A model generated the notes under the pieces. It made no database searches and had not been told where the DNA came from. It worked only from the letters and a program-made list of their open reading frames with translations. A DNA stretch of 64,000 nt from Lactobacillus kullabergensis (lineage in GTDB: Bacteria; Bacillota; Bacilli; Lactobacillales; Lactobacillaceae), in the NCBI RefSeq assembly GCF_000967195.1, contig NZ_KQ033871.1, positions 1,346,569 through 1,410,568 of the forward strand. The letters run 5' to 3'. Position 1 is the first letter of the stretch. Each line of letters starts with the position of its first letter. Shown here in pieces: positions 27,554 to 36,825 of the stretch. A program made the position numbers and the translations under genes.

Positions 27554-28246
27554 TTAGTCCAGATTTAATGGATCAAGTTTAATCCCAGGTCCAAAGGTTG
27601 CAGCTACAGCAACGCTCTTAATGTATTGGCCTTTAGCAGCAGATGGACGCGCACGTAAAATAACGTCACGCAATGCATCAAAGTTTTCAATTAATTGTTC
27701 ATCAGTAAATGAAACTTTACCAATTGCTGCGTGAATAGCAGCTTGACGGTCAACACGATATTCAACCTGACCAGCTTTTACATTCTTAACGGCTTTTTCA
27801 ATATCCATTGTAACGGTACCAGTCTTAGGGTTTGGCATCAAACCTTTAGGTCCAAGTACACGACCTAAACGTCCAACTTTTGCCATCATTGTTGGTGTAG
27901 CAACAACGACATCAAAGTCTAAGTAACCGTTTTGCACTTTTTCAACTAAGTCGTCAGAACCAACTTCATCAGCACCAGCAGCCTTAGCTTGTTCAGCTTG
28001 AGGACCCTCAGCAAATACAATAACTTTTTGTGTCTTACCAGTACCATTAGGCAAAACCAATGAGCCACGAATTTGTTGGTCTGCTTGTTTAGGGTCAACG
28101 CTCAAATTGTATGAAACTTCAACTGAAGCATCAAAGCCCGCGTATGAAGTTTCTTTAACTAACTTCATTGCTTCAGCAACTGAATATAATTTCTTTGAAT
28201 CTACTTTTTTAGCAGCTTCTAAATATTTTTTACCATGCTTTGGCAT
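27554..28246 (-). CDS. rplA: 50S ribosomal protein L1
   Basis: 230 residues, full length for L1. Recognisable blocks are [39 protein letters not shown], and [20 protein letters not shown] near residues 125-145. L1 binds 23S rRNA and, in many bacteria, its own mRNA. Two L1-like RNA motifs lie upstream (see separate entries). Confidence 0.98.
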   Translation of the reverse strand: MPKHGKKYLEAAKKVDSKKLYSVAEAMKLVKETSYAGFDASVEVSYNLSVDPKQADQQIRGSLVLPNGTGKTQKVIVFAEGPQAEQAKAAGADEVGSDDLVEKVQNGYLDFDVVVATPTMMAKVGRLGRVLGPKGLMPNPKTGTVTMDIEKAVKNVKAGQVEYRVDRQAAIHAAIGKVSFTDEQLIENFDALRDVILRARPSAAKGQYIKSVAVAATFGPGIKLDPLNLD

Positions 28247-28265
28247 GTGATTTCCTCCTTAATAT

Positions 28266-28293
28266 GTGGTCAAGCGAGCTAAAGCTCTCCCAC
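28266..28293 (-). promoter_or_regulatory. Candidate L1-binding mRNA site between rplK and rplA
   Basis: Minus strand: an outer helix GTGG/CCAC, an asymmetric internal loop (GA versus GCTTGA), and an inner helix GAGC/GCTC with a TTTA loop. The same architecture recurs in the rplK leader at 28768-28805. Ribosomal protein L1 is known to bind related motifs in L11-L1 mRNAs of other bacteria. Confidence 0.55.
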
Positions 28294-28316
28294 CTAAATT
28301 GTTATAAATAACAGGA

Positions 28317-28742
28317 TTAGTCTTCGACTTCGATACCCATGCTTCTAGCAGTACCTTCGATCATACGCATAGCAGCTTCGACATCAGCAGCGTTAAGGTC
28401 CTTCATCTTAGTTTCAGCAATTTCCTTAACTTGATCCTTGGTTACCTTACCAACTTTCTTAGTATTAGGTTCACCGGATGCCTTGTCAATCTTAGCAGCT
28501 TGCTTCAAAAGCACTGGAGCTGGTGGAGTCTTAGTAACGAATTCAAATGAACGATCTTCGTATACTGTGATGACTACAGGAATAATCATGCCTTTTTGGT
28601 CAGCAGTTCTAGCATTGAAGTCCTTAGTAAAGCCAACAATGTTAATCCCAGCTTGACCTAAAGCTGGACCAACTGGGGGAGCGGGTGTTGCAGCACCAGC
28701 CGGTATTTGTAATTTAACAACATTTATAACTTTCTTTGCCAC
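28317..28742 (-). CDS. rplK: 50S ribosomal protein L11
   Basis: 141 residues from the GTG at 28742, 8 nt after GGAGGT; the upstream extension of the frame (MGGKVGNFS...) covers a leader RNA and is not expected to be translated. [21 protein letters not shown] and [12 protein letters not shown] are diagnostic. It binds the GTPase-associated 23S rRNA. The start [12 protein letters not shown] matches known L11 proteins. Confidence 0.98.
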   Translation of the reverse strand: MAKKVINVVKLQIPAGAATPAPPVGPALGQAGINIVGFTKDFNARTADQKGMIIPVVITVYEDRSFEFVTKTPPAPVLLKQAAKIDKASGEPNTKKVGKVTKDQVKEIAETKMKDLNAADVEAAMRMIEGTARSMGIEVED

Positions 28743-28767
28743 GGTCAAAACCTCCTTGATTCCGTGC

Positions 28768-28805
28768 GTGGTTAAAATGGAAAAGTTACCTACTTTTCCT
28801 CCCAC
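28768..28805 (-). promoter_or_regulatory. Candidate L1-binding site in the rplK leader
   Basis: Minus strand: GTGG, GA, GGAAAAGT helix arm, AGGTA loop, ACTTTTCC, then ATTTTAA and CCAC. Outer helix GTGG/CCAC with an asymmetric internal loop matches the intercistronic motif. It sits 26 nt before the L11 start and can fold as an independent hairpin. Confidence 0.6.
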
Positions 28806-28825
28806 AATAATAAAAGTACTTTAAT

Positions 28826-28854
28826 ATATTATCATCTATTTAGTAGTTTTGCAA
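28826..28854 (-). promoter_or_regulatory. rplKA promoter
   Basis: -35 TTGCAA (28854-28849), 17-nt spacer, -10 TAATAT (28831-28826) on the minus strand. This would start transcription just upstream of the candidate L1 site. Confidence 0.7.
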
Positions 28855-28868
28855 TAATTGACTTATTA

Positions 28869-29417
28869 CTAGCTAATTTTCTTTACTTGATCATAATCAA
28901 GCTCAGTGGTTGTAGCACGGCCGAACATATCAACGGAAACAAATAATTTGTACTTATCTGGTTGAATTTCAGTAATTTTACCTTCAACGCCATTAAAGGC
29001 GCCGTCAATAATAGTGACAGTTTCTCCAACTTCAAAGTCAATTTGCGGTCTTTTAGCTGGTTCACCTTGTTGACGTAAGAGCCTGTTGACTTCTTCTTCT
29101 AAAAGTGGCGATGGCTTAGAACCACCCCCGTGTGAACCGACAAATCCTGTTACATTTGGTGTGTTCCGCACAACAAACCAACTTTCATCTGTCATCACCA
29201 TTTCAACTAAAACATAACCAGGGAAAATCTTTTCTTCGACTTCTTTTTTCTTGTTGTTTACCTTTTCAATCTTTTCTTGTTCAGGAACCATTACTCGAAA
29301 AATATAGTCTTGCATCCCCATGCTTTGAGCTCGCGACAATAAGTCTGATTTGACCTTGTCTTCGTAACCTGAATAAGTGTGAAGCACATACCATTGCTTT
29401 TTAGTAGTTTCTACCAT
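28869..29417 (-). CDS. nusG: Transcription termination/antitermination factor NusG
   Basis: 182 residues. The NGN domain starts KQWYVLHTYSGYEDKVKSDL and contains FPGYVLVEM and VRNTPNVTGFVG. The KOW domain VGETVTIIDGAFNGVEGKI is near residue 130. The start ATG at 29417 has AGGAG 11 nt upstream, and an ATGTAA start-stop pair sits between the two. A terminator-like hairpin separates nusG from secE. Confidence 0.97.
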   Translation of the reverse strand: MVETTKKQWYVLHTYSGYEDKVKSDLLSRAQSMGMQDYIFRVMVPEQEKIEKVNNKKKEVEEKIFPGYVLVEMVMTDESWFVVRNTPNVTGFVGSHGGGSKPSPLLEEEVNRLLRQQGEPAKRPQIDFEVGETVTIIDGAFNGVEGKITEIQPDKYKLFVSVDMFGRATTTELDYDQVKKIS

Positions 29418-29445
29418 TATTACATATTCTCCTTATATTTTTGGC

Positions 29446-29476
29446 AAACAAAAAAGCCTCTACTCCGGAGGACTTT
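29446..29476 (-). terminator. Terminator-like hairpin between secE and nusG
   Basis: AAAGTCCTC pairs, with one wobble, with GAGGCTTT across a 7-nt loop, then TTTTTTG on the minus strand. The stem lies 36 nt before the nusG ATG, so transcripts from rpmG-secE must read through it to reach nusG; no separate nusG promoter fits the gap after it. Confidence 0.75.
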
Positions 29477-29517
29477 CCAATTAATATAATTATACCACAA
29501 ATAAAAAGACTGTGCTA

Positions 29518-29688
29518 TTACATAACTATTTGCGTAACATTGGTAAACAAAAGATCGAGTAACCCTAAATACGCAGCAAACAAAATTGAAGAAACAATAA
29601 CAATTGCGGTGTCGTGACGGTTTTGTTTTGCTGTTGGCCAAGTGACCAATTTCATTTCCTCAACAACACTCTTAAAGAATTTAACCAT
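29518..29688 (-). CDS. secE: Preprotein translocase subunit SecE
   Basis: 56 residues: MVKFFKSVVEEMKLVTWPTA, then one membrane helix (VIVSSILFAAYLGLLDLLF). The KLVTWP motif is the SecE hallmark. It stabilises SecY in the translocon. The RBS GAGG is at the end of rpmG, 8 nt before the ATG. The gene order rpmG-secE-nusG-rplK-rplA matches Firmicutes. Confidence 0.95.
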   Translation of the reverse strand: MVKFFKSVVEEMKLVTWPTAKQNRHDTAIVIVSSILFAAYLGLLDLLFTNVTQIVM

Positions 29689-29691
29689 AAT

Positions 29692-29841
29692 TTACCTCGT
29701 TTCTTTATGTAACGTCATTTTACCGCAGTGCTTACAAAATTTTTTTAATTCAAGGCGCTGAGTGCGATTCTTACTTGCAGCGATTGAGTAATTACGAGAG
29801 CCACAGATGCTGCAAGCTAATGATGCTTTTTTCACTGCCAT
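29692..29841 (-). CDS. rpmG: 50S ribosomal protein L33
   Basis: 49 residues with both zinc pairs, CSIC near residues 10-13 and CKHC near 37-40, so it is the C+ (zinc-binding) form. [20 protein letters not shown] and [18 protein letters not shown] are typical. GGAAGTGAG precedes the ATG. It starts the rpmG-secE unit. Confidence 0.96.
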   Translation of the reverse strand: MAVKKASLACSICGSRNYSIAASKNRTQRLELKKFCKHCGKMTLHKETR

Positions 29842-29863
29842 AATCTCACTTCCAAACTATTGT

Positions 29864-29892
29864 ATTTTAGCAAAAATGGCTAACTTAAGCAA
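29864..29892 (-). promoter_or_regulatory. rpmG-secE(-nusG) promoter
   Basis: -35 TTGCTT (29892-29887), 17-nt spacer, -10 TAAAAT (29869-29864) on the minus strand, about 23 nt before the rpmG start. Confidence 0.7.
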
Positions 29893-29931
29893 TTAATTTA
29901 ATAATTACTTGTAAACTTAATTATTACAAAA

Positions 29932-29965
29932 CAAAAGCAGTTGCTCATTCAAGCAACCGCCTTTG
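29932..29965 (-). terminator. Terminator after the 72-residue protein gene
   Basis: GCGGTTGCT pairs with AGCAACTGC around a 6-nt loop, followed by TTTTGTTTTG on the minus strand. It separates the small sigH-linked gene from rpmG-secE. Confidence 0.78.
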
Positions 29966-30019
29966 TAGTAGCCAAACAAATGCGTGACCACAGTGCGTAG
30001 AACATTGTATTAGTCGGAT

Positions 30020-30238
30020 TTACTTCTTAAGATTTTCATTTACGAAGGATTCGATTTTATCGTCAGAGTCTTTCAGGAATGGAAGCATAGCTTCTTCCGT
30101 CTTGATGGTATCTCTACCATTCTTTTCCATAAAATAATCCCAAAGGGCATCTCTTACTGGAATATCTGAGTCACTCCAGTCAAAAACTTCTTTCATGTGA
30201 CGATCTAACAATGCAGTCTTCATAACTTCATCTGCCAT
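30020..30238 (-). CDS. Uncharacterised 72-residue protein next to sigH
   Basis: [26 protein letters not shown] and [20 protein letters not shown] are hydrophilic and acidic with helical character, with no signal peptide, membrane segment or motif I recognise. AGGAGG lies before the ATG at 30238, and a terminator follows. It sits between a sigma factor and rpmG, a spot occupied in other Firmicutes only by sigH and rpmG. Function unknown. Confidence 0.75.
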   Translation of the reverse strand: MADEVMKTALLDRHMKEVFDWSDSDIPVRDALWDYFMEKNGRDTIKTEEAMLPFLKDSDDKIESFVNENLKK

Positions 30239-30310
30239 CTTAACTACCTCCTAAAATTTATTCTACAAAAACAATTATACCGCAATTTCCAGATATCAAC
30301 TATAAAAATA

Positions 30311-30886
30311 CTAATTAAGCAATGTTTGACGCATTTTCTGTGCAAGACGTGAACGCGCTCTTGATAAAGTTAATTTACTAATTTTTAGTTTTTGGATAAC
30401 TTCTTTTTGTTCTATCACACCCAAGCCCACCAATAGCGCATTGGTCTCCAAATGAGACAACTTACTGGTCAAAATAGCAATATTTTCACTTAAAGGAATT
30501 TCTGGTATAGAAACAAATGATTTATCTAAAGGCAATAAATTGTTTTTCTTGGCTGTTTCTAATGAAACTGATTGTTTCAAAGCCTGCCTCCGATAGGCAT
30601 TATCATATCTTACAAGTGAGCGTGCATGATTGATCAGTCGTGTTTTAAAATAGCTACCGAATTTTCCTTTATTTAGGTCAAAACTTATTGCAGAATCGTG
30701 ACAAATAATCATCGCATCCTGTTCCCAATCCTGACTGTCATAATAGCGAACATGATACAAACTTTTCACCTTATTAATCAATGGCTTATAAAGAAAACAT
30801 AGATTCAATAAAGCTTCATCATCACCATTTTTTATTTGCCTAATAAGTTCCGCCTCACTTTTAATATTTGTTTCAGTATTCTTCAT
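30311..30886 (-). CDS. sigH: SigH/ComX-like sigma-70 family sigma factor
   Basis: 191 residues. Region 2 spans about residues 40-100: NLCFLYKPLINKVKSLY, WEQDAMIICHDSAISFDLNKGKF and GSYFKTRLINHARSLVRYDN. The C-terminal region 4-like helix-turn-helix is KEVIQKLKISKLTLSRARSRLAQKMRQ. Its place between rlmB and rpmG matches Bacillus sigH, supporting SigH over an ECF sigma. In Lactobacillales such factors can control competence genes. AGGAGAAG lies before the ATG. Confidence 0.85.
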   Translation of the reverse strand: MKNTETNIKSEAELIRQIKNGDDEALLNLCFLYKPLINKVKSLYHVRYYDSQDWEQDAMIICHDSAISFDLNKGKFGSYFKTRLINHARSLVRYDNAYRRQALKQSVSLETAKKNNLLPLDKSFVSIPEIPLSENIAILTSKLSHLETNALLVGLGVIEQKEVIQKLKISKLTLSRARSRLAQKMRQTLLN

Positions 30887-31066
30887 TTCGCTTCTCCTAT
30901 TTAAATTTTTATTGAAGAATACAGTAACTAATGAACCTCAAAAATCGAACCTAAGTTCAAATTCAGCAACTATTTTTTACTGTCAGTTCGGCAACAACAA
31001 AAAGCCAGATTTGTTGAAACCGCATTAAATAAAAAAGAGAATATTACTTTATTTGGCCACAAAAAT

Positions 31067-31088
31067 ACACTCTGATTGATCAGAGTGT
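31067..31088 (-). terminator. Terminator after rlmB
   Basis: ACACTCTGAT pairs with ATCAGAGTGT around a 2-nt loop, then ATTTTTG on the minus strand, 8 nt after the rlmB stop. It ends the cysS-mrnC-rlmB unit. Confidence 0.8.
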
Positions 31089-31096
31089 TAGAAAAG

Positions 31097-31852
31097 CTAT
31101 TTAAGAGGATTGCGGCTGTTAAGCATCTGATAAAGCAAAACACCAGTTGCAACACTGGCGTTCAGTGATTGCACATGCCCGACCATAGGCAATGTCAGCA
31201 TTTGGTCCATCTGCTCTTTAAGAAGGCGTGAAATTCCTTTACCTTCATTGCCGATTACCAAAACAGTTTTGCCATTACTATCCCACTGCCGATAATCTGT
31301 ACCTTTCATATCAGTACCAAAAAGCCAATAGCCACGTTTTTTTAATATTTTTGCAGTTTGCACCAGATTATTTACCCTTGCTACTGGCACATAATCAATT
31401 GCTCCAGTTGAAGTTTTAGCTACAACAGAAGTTAACCCGGTAGCACGTCTTTTAGGAATAATAATGCCGTCAACTCCAGTGGCATCTGCTGTTCTCAAAA
31501 TAGAACCCAAATTATGGGGATCTTCAATTGAATCAAGCATCAGTAGAAACGGTTCGTGATTGCGGTGGTCAAATTTATCCAGCAGCTGATCCAGATCGGC
31601 ATATTCAAAACTAGCTACCGTTAAAACTATTCCTTGATGATTTCCACCTTGAACCAATTTGTCTAATTTGTTTTTGGGTACCGTTTGGACAATTAACCCC
31701 TTCTGCTTAGCCAAGGTAAATACTTGATTGGCAAAACTTTCTTTAATCCCCTGCTGTAAAAATATTTTGTTAATATGATCAGCATCTTGAGTTTTTAAAT
31801 AATCCAGTCCCGCATGCCTGCCAAAAACAAAGTCTTTGTCACTTGAAGTCAT
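31097..31852 (-). CDS. rlmB: 23S rRNA (guanosine2251-2'-O)-methyltransferase
   Basis: 251 residues. An N-terminal substrate-binding domain is followed by a SpoU-class trefoil knot: LDSIEDPHNLGSILRTADA near 105 (NxGxxxRTA), LVIGNEGKGIS near 197 and LTLPMVGHVQSLNASVATG near 220. It 2'-O-methylates G2251. The start overlaps the mrnC stop by 14 nt. Order cysS-mrnC-rlmB-(sigH) is standard. Confidence 0.93.
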   Translation of the reverse strand: MTSSDKDFVFGRHAGLDYLKTQDADHINKIFLQQGIKESFANQVFTLAKQKGLIVQTVPKNKLDKLVQGGNHQGIVLTVASFEYADLDQLLDKFDHRNHEPFLLMLDSIEDPHNLGSILRTADATGVDGIIIPKRRATGLTSVVAKTSTGAIDYVPVARVNNLVQTAKILKKRGYWLFGTDMKGTDYRQWDSNGKTVLVIGNEGKGISRLLKEQMDQMLTLPMVGHVQSLNASVATGVLLYQMLNSRNPLK

Positions 31853-32282
31853 ATTCCTCTATGCCCCCATTCTCAATAGTTTTAATACACCATTCAGTCA
31901 GCTGCTCTATACGATCTTTTTTGTTTAAGAGTTCTAAGTAACCCCAAACAGCTTCAAAACCTGTAGATAACTGATAAGTAGCCAAACTGGTATTTTTTGC
32001 TTTAGTATAGGTTTTCGAATTGCGACCGCGGTGAAAAGTTGCTACTTCATCTTCAGTAAGCAACTCTTCTTCCTGAAGTTTGGTAATTAATGCTGCTTGC
32101 GCTTTGGCCGACACATAGTGAGTAGCTCTTCTTTGCAAGACTTGGGGTTTAACAATGCCACATTTAATTAAATGTCGCCTGATAAAAATTTCATAAACAG
32201 CATCACCTAGATAAGCTAATGTTTGACCATTTAGAGTATCCGGATTAACATCACTTTCTGTCATTTTTAGAGTTTTATTCAC
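31839..32282 (-). CDS. mrnC: Mini-ribonuclease III
   Basis: 147 residues from the GTG at 32282, with AAGGTGG just upstream. The extension beyond is a shadow of cysS. The RNase III catalytic block is [18 protein letters not shown] near residue 20 (acidic GDAVYE), with [13 protein letters not shown] and RGRNSK following. There is no dsRNA-binding domain, as expected of MrnC, which matures 23S rRNA in Bacillus. It overlaps cysS by 8 nt. ATG at 32264 is an alternative start. Confidence 0.93.
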   Translation of the reverse strand: MNKTLKMTESDVNPDTLNGQTLAYLGDAVYEIFIRRHLIKCGIVKPQVLQRRATHYVSAKAQAALITKLQEEELLTEDEVATFHRGRNSKTYTKAKNTSLATYQLSTGFEAVWGYLELLNKKDRIEQLTEWCIKTIENGGIEEYDFK

Positions 32283-33699
32283 GTAGCCACCTTGTTCCTT
32301 GTGGTGTATCTTCAACTGTAACACCCATTTGTTTAAGTTCGTCCCGCAACGCATCGCTTTGTGCCCAATCTTTGCTTTTACGTGCTTCTTCACGTTTTTT
32401 AATTAGTCTCTGAACTTGCTCATCATCATTTTGATTTTCAGCGGTAATTAAGCGCTGTACATCTATCCCGAAAACAGCTAACCAACTTGTCAAAAGTTTA
32501 GCCGCTTTTTTAAGAGCATCTTTATCTGCATTTTTAGCATTAATGTTGGCATTTATTTCTGGTAATAAATCGTAAATGGCGGTTAAAGCGTTCTGAACAT
32601 TAAAGTCATCATCCATAGCATTAATAAATTTATGCTGAGTGTCTTGAATTCTATTGACTAAAATTTCTGACTTTTTGCTTATTGAACCATCTTTAAGGCG
32701 ATATTCAAGATTGTTAAGAGTATTCTTAAACCTCTGCAAAATAATTTGTGCTTGTTTTAAATTATCAGTCGAATAATTAATTTGTTTTCTATATTGAACA
32801 CTGGCCATAAAGAAGCGCAACACAAGTGGATCAACTTCTTTTATCAAATCATGCACAGTTACAAAATTATGCAGTGACTTAGACATTTTTTCAGCATCTG
32901 CTCCAACTGTAACAAAACCATTATGCATCCAGTAATGGACAAAGGTTTTACCAGTTGCTGCTTCACTTTGAGCAATTTCATTTTCATGATGAGGAAATTC
33001 CAAATCTTGACCACCACCATGAATATCAATTGTTTCGCCTAAATATTTTGTAGCCATAACTGAACATTCGATATGCCAACCGGGACGACCCTTACCCCAA
33101 GGAGAACCCCAAGCTATTTCATCAGGTTCCTTTTGTTTTTTCCATAAAGCGAAATCTATTGGGTCTTCTTTACGCTTTTGTTCTTCTTCATTAACATGCT
33201 CAGAAGCACCCTCTTCAAGCTTTGCAATATTTTGGCTACTAAGGGCGCCATAATGCTTAAATTTTCTGGTATGAAAATAAACATCCCCATCTGACTCATA
33301 AGCATAACCGTTAGCAATCAGTTTTTTAACAAAAGCGATAATTGCTGTGATTTCGTGAGTTGCCCGTGGATTAAGTGTTGCCGGCTCAACATTTAAGGCT
33401 GCAATATCTTCACGATATGCTTTAATGTAGCGCTGAGCTAATTCAGGTACCGTAACATTTTCAGCTTTAGCTTCAGCGATCATTTTATCGTCTACATCAG
33501 TAAAATTAGACACAAAATTTACCTTAAAACCCCGGAATTCCAAATAGCGTCTGATGGTATCAAATGCAATGACGCTCCTGGCATTACCAATATGAATGTA
33601 ATTATATACTGTTGGTCCACAAACATACATTGTTACCTGACCTGGGGTGATCGGCTTAAATTCTTCTTTAGTATTAGTTAAAGTGTTGTAAATTTTCAC
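32275..33699 (-). CDS. cysS: Cysteine-tRNA ligase
   Basis: 474 residues. HIGH motif YIHIGNARS, zinc-site blocks CGPTVYN and WHIECSVM, then [15 protein letters not shown], and KMSKS-type EKMSKSLHN near 268. The C-terminal anticodon-binding domain ends GTRWLRE. GTG start at 33699. A TTGCTT/TAAGAT promoter lies in the upstream gap. In many Firmicutes cysE lies between gltX and cysS; it is absent here. Confidence 0.96.
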   Translation of the reverse strand: MKIYNTLTNTKEEFKPITPGQVTMYVCGPTVYNYIHIGNARSVIAFDTIRRYLEFRGFKVNFVSNFTDVDDKMIAEAKAENVTVPELAQRYIKAYREDIAALNVEPATLNPRATHEITAIIAFVKKLIANGYAYESDGDVYFHTRKFKHYGALSSQNIAKLEEGASEHVNEEEQKRKEDPIDFALWKKQKEPDEIAWGSPWGKGRPGWHIECSVMATKYLGETIDIHGGGQDLEFPHHENEIAQSEAATGKTFVHYWMHNGFVTVGADAEKMSKSLHNFVTVHDLIKEVDPLVLRFFMASVQYRKQINYSTDNLKQAQIILQRFKNTLNNLEYRLKDGSISKKSEILVNRIQDTQHKFINAMDDDFNVQNALTAIYDLLPEINANINAKNADKDALKKAAKLLTSWLAVFGIDVQRLITAENQNDDEQVQRLIKKREEARKSKDWAQSDALRDELKQMGVTVEDTPQGTRWLRE

Positions 33700-33823
33700 T
33701 GTGGCTAACTGACCTTTCCAAATTCTATATCTTAATTTTACCAGAAATCGTAAGCAATTTTTTTAACTAAAAGTTTACTATCTTGCTTTTTTGCTATAAT
33801 CTGATTTTGTTTAACTGCAAGTT

Positions 33824-33870
33824 AAAACAGCGTATTACTCTCATTTAATAATAGAATAATACGCTGTTTT
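33824..33870 (-). terminator. Terminator after gltX
   Basis: AAAACAGCGTATTA pairs perfectly with TAATACGCTGTTTT across a 19-nt loop, followed by AACTTG on the minus strand. The short T-run of the arm itself may be enough. It lies just after the gltX stop at 33876. Confidence 0.65.
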
Positions 33871-33875
33871 GATAA

Positions 33876-35375
33876 CTATAAGCCGTTTTCACTCATTTGC
33901 TTCAGAGTTAAATCTAAATGTTCTAACACCCGTTTTTTGCCTAACAGCTCCATAGCTTCACCAATTCCTGGTCCCACCATTGACCTGGTAGTAGCAATTC
34001 TTATTGGCATAAACAAGCGTCTACCCTTAATTCCCGTTGCCTTGCGAGTTGCTTGTACAGCATTCATTATTTGAGGAGCAGTAAACCGTGGAATTAAATC
34101 AATTTGCTTCTTAAATTCTTCAATTACCGGTCTAGCGTCATCTTTACGAATTTCTTCAATTTCTTTTTCACTTAAGTCTTTAGGAGCATTAAAGAAAATT
34201 TTTGCTAGGTCAACGATCTGCTTTGTATATGACATTTGAACAGAATAGATGTTAACTAACTGTCTGACCCACTCCATTTTTTCCGGATTTGGATCTTTTT
34301 CAACCAAACCTGCTTCTTGCAAATTATTAAGTGCCAAGTCTAAAAGAGTATCACGATCAGCCTTTTTAATATACTGGTTGTTAATCCACTCCAATTTCTT
34401 CTGATCAAAAGCAGCAGGAGAATTAGATAATCTTGCCGGATCAAATTGTTTAATTAACTCACGTTGGCTGAAAATCTCGCTTTCACCAACTGGAGACCAG
34501 CCTAATAATGTAATAAAGTTAAACATTGCATCAGGTAGATAACCAAGATCTCTGTATTGCTCAATGAATTGTAAAACAGATTCATCACGCTTTGAAAGTT
34601 TTTTACCAGTTTCCGAATTAATAATTAAAGTCATGTGACCAAATTTTGGCGGCGCCCAGCCTAGAGCCTCATAAACTGCTAATTGCTTAGGCGTGTTTGA
34701 AACGTGATCATCTCCACGCAAAACGTGAGTAATTTTCATCAGGTGATCATCAATTACCACTGCAAAATTGTAAGTAGGCATGCCATCGCGTTTTTGAATG
34801 ACAAAATCGCCACCGATGGTATCAGACTCAAAACTAAGATGACCCTTAACAATATCATCCCAAGAATATGTTTCCATTTCAGGAATATGGATACGAACAA
34901 CAGGCTTTAAGCCCTTTGCCTTTGCCTGCTCTTGCTTTTTAGCAATCTCATCTGCTGTCATTCCTTCATATTCATACGTGTAATGAGGTGCAATGCCCAT
35001 TGCACGTTGTTCTTCACGCTGCTCTTCTAATTTTTCCTCAGTTTTATAAGAGTAATAAGCTTTACCTTCATCAACCAGCTGCTTAATGTATTTATTATAG
35101 ATGTCTTTTCGTTCAGATTGACGATATGGACCATAATCGCCACCCTTGTCAGGACCTTCATCCCAATCAATACCAAGCCAGTGCAAGTTTTCCATTTGCG
35201 ACTCTGAACCGCCTTCAACATTACGCTTCTGGTCAGTATCCTCAATTCTCAAAACAAAAGTTCCCTTGTTATGACGCGCAAATAAATAATTAAATAGCGC
35301 AGTTCGTGCATTTCCAATGTGTAAGTGCCCTGTTGGACTTGGGGCATATCTTACCCGAATTTTTTGTTTAGCCAA
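33876..35375 (-). CDS. gltX: Glutamate-tRNA ligase
   Basis: 499 residues. HIGH motif [12 protein letters not shown] near residue 15 and KLSKRDESV (KMSKS loop) near 257, with [19 protein letters not shown]. In lactobacilli lacking GlnRS it charges tRNA-Glu and tRNA-Gln for the Gat pathway; whether GlnRS is present elsewhere cannot be seen. Starts [16 protein letters not shown]. Lies downstream of radA. Confidence 0.96.
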   Translation of the reverse strand: MAKQKIRVRYAPSPTGHLHIGNARTALFNYLFARHNKGTFVLRIEDTDQKRNVEGGSESQMENLHWLGIDWDEGPDKGGDYGPYRQSERKDIYNKYIKQLVDEGKAYYSYKTEEKLEEQREEQRAMGIAPHYTYEYEGMTADEIAKKQEQAKAKGLKPVVRIHIPEMETYSWDDIVKGHLSFESDTIGGDFVIQKRDGMPTYNFAVVIDDHLMKITHVLRGDDHVSNTPKQLAVYEALGWAPPKFGHMTLIINSETGKKLSKRDESVLQFIEQYRDLGYLPDAMFNFITLLGWSPVGESEIFSQRELIKQFDPARLSNSPAAFDQKKLEWINNQYIKKADRDTLLDLALNNLQEAGLVEKDPNPEKMEWVRQLVNIYSVQMSYTKQIVDLAKIFFNAPKDLSEKEIEEIRKDDARPVIEEFKKQIDLIPRFTAPQIMNAVQATRKATGIKGRRLFMPIRIATTRSMVGPGIGEAMELLGKKRVLEHLDLTLKQMSENGL

Positions 35376-35448
35376 AATTCATGCCTCTTTCAAAAGTAAA
35401 TATAAACAATTTAAGTTTACCCGTAATAGAAAAAAAGTTCAATGTTCG

Positions 35449-36825
35449 TTAGCCTAAAACTAGTTTTAAGGCTTGCGGAATACTTGAAATGGGAATAACT
35501 TCAATTCCAGCATTCTTTAGACTTGCGCGCATATTGTGCTTCGGAATAAAAATACGCTTAAAACCGGTTTTAGCAGCTTCTTTAATACGTGCATCTATTT
35601 GGTTGACGCGTCTGACCTCACCGGTCAAGCCAACTTCACCAACAAAACAATCAGTTGGCAAAATTTCCTGATTTTTATAACTTGATGCAATAGCCATCAC
35701 GACGGCTAAATCCACTGCCGGCTCGTTCAAACGGATTCCACCAGTAGCAGTTAAATATACATCCTGATTTTGCAACATCAAGTTGCCTCGTTTTTCTAGA
35801 ACAGCCAGCAATAATCCCGCCCGATTATAGTCAATGCCCGAAGTAGTTCTTTTGGCATAACCAAAAGCTGTGGGCGTAACCAAAGCCTGAATTTCTGCCA
35901 AAATAGGTCTTGTTCCTTCAAGAGAGACAACAATCGCGGAACCAGTAGATTTGGGCAACCGTTCATCTAAAAATACAGCTGAAGGATTAGTAACTTCTTT
36001 TAAACCTTTATTAACCATTTCAAACATGCCTATTTCATTAGCAGCACCAAATCGGTTTTTAACAGAATGTAAAATACGGTAGGCATGGTGTTCATCACCC
36101 TCAAAATAAAGAACAGTATCTACCATGTGCTCTAGTATTTTTGGACCGGCAATAGCACCTTCTTTTGTCACGTGCCCAATAACAAAAACGGTAATCGCAT
36201 CCATTTTGGCAATCTTCATTAGTTCACTAGTAACTTCTCTTACTTGTGAAGCTGATCCCGTCATTGAATCTAAGCTTGGTTCATTCATTGTCTGAATTGA
36301 GTCAATGACAACAAAATCCGGCTCTAGCTCGGAAATTTGTTGGCGAATGTCTTCCATGTCTGTTTCAGGATAAAGCATCATATCATTAGCTGGCAGTCCT
36401 AAACGGTCAGCCCGTAGCTTAATCTGATTGGCTGATTCTTCCCCCGAAACATATAGCACTTTATATTGATTTGCAAGTTCGCTCATAATTTGCAACATTA
36501 AAGTTGACTTGCCAATGCCAGGGTCGCCGCCAATCAAGACTAATGAACCGGGAACGATTCCTCCGCCTAAAACTCTGTTAAGCTCTTCCATACTGGTTTG
36601 TATACGTTCTTCTTTTTCTGCCTTAACATTTCCTAATTTAACCGGTTCACTAATTCCGGTTTTCTTAATGAGCCTGCTGGGACTGCCTTTAGTTGAACGA
36701 TTTTGCACTGCTTCAGTTTCTTTTTCAAACTGATTCCAAGCGCCGCAATTGGGACAGCGCCCTAAATAACTAGCAGAAATGTAACCACAGGAACGACATT
36801 TATACTTGGTCTTTAATTTTGCCAT
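35449..36825 (-). CDS. radA: DNA repair protein RadA
   Basis: 458 residues. An N-terminal C4 zinc finger (CRSCGY and CPNCG, residues 9-27), RecA-like ATPase with Walker A GGDPGIGKST near 98, the RadA-specific KNRFG (SVKNRFGAANEIG near 250) and a C-terminal Lon-like domain (FVGEVGLTGEVRRV). RadA helps branch migration in recombination. It starts directly after the dut TAA, with AAGGGAAG inside dut. Confidence 0.95.
   Translation of the reverse strand: MAKLKTKYKCRSCGYISASYLGRCPNCGAWNQFEKETEAVQNRSTKGSPSRLIKKTGISEPVKLGNVKAEKEERIQTSMEELNRVLGGGIVPGSLVLIGGDPGIGKSTLMLQIMSELANQYKVLYVSGEESANQIKLRADRLGLPANDMMLYPETDMEDIRQQISELEPDFVVIDSIQTMNEPSLDSMTGSASQVREVTSELMKIAKMDAITVFVIGHVTKEGAIAGPKILEHMVDTVLYFEGDEHHAYRILHSVKNRFGAANEIGMFEMVNKGLKEVTNPSAVFLDERLPKSTGSAIVVSLEGTRPILAEIQALVTPTAFGYAKRTTSGIDYNRAGLLLAVLEKRGNLMLQNQDVYLTATGGIRLNEPAVDLAVVMAIASSYKNQEILPTDCFVGEVGLTGEVRRVNQIDARIKEAAKTGFKRIFIPKHNMRASLKNAGIEVIPISSIPQALKLVLG

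Noticed and set aside
29420..29641. 73-codon minus-strand reading frame between secE and nusG
   Set aside because: It is an out-of-frame reading through secE; the true SecE (29518-29688) has the family motif and RBS.
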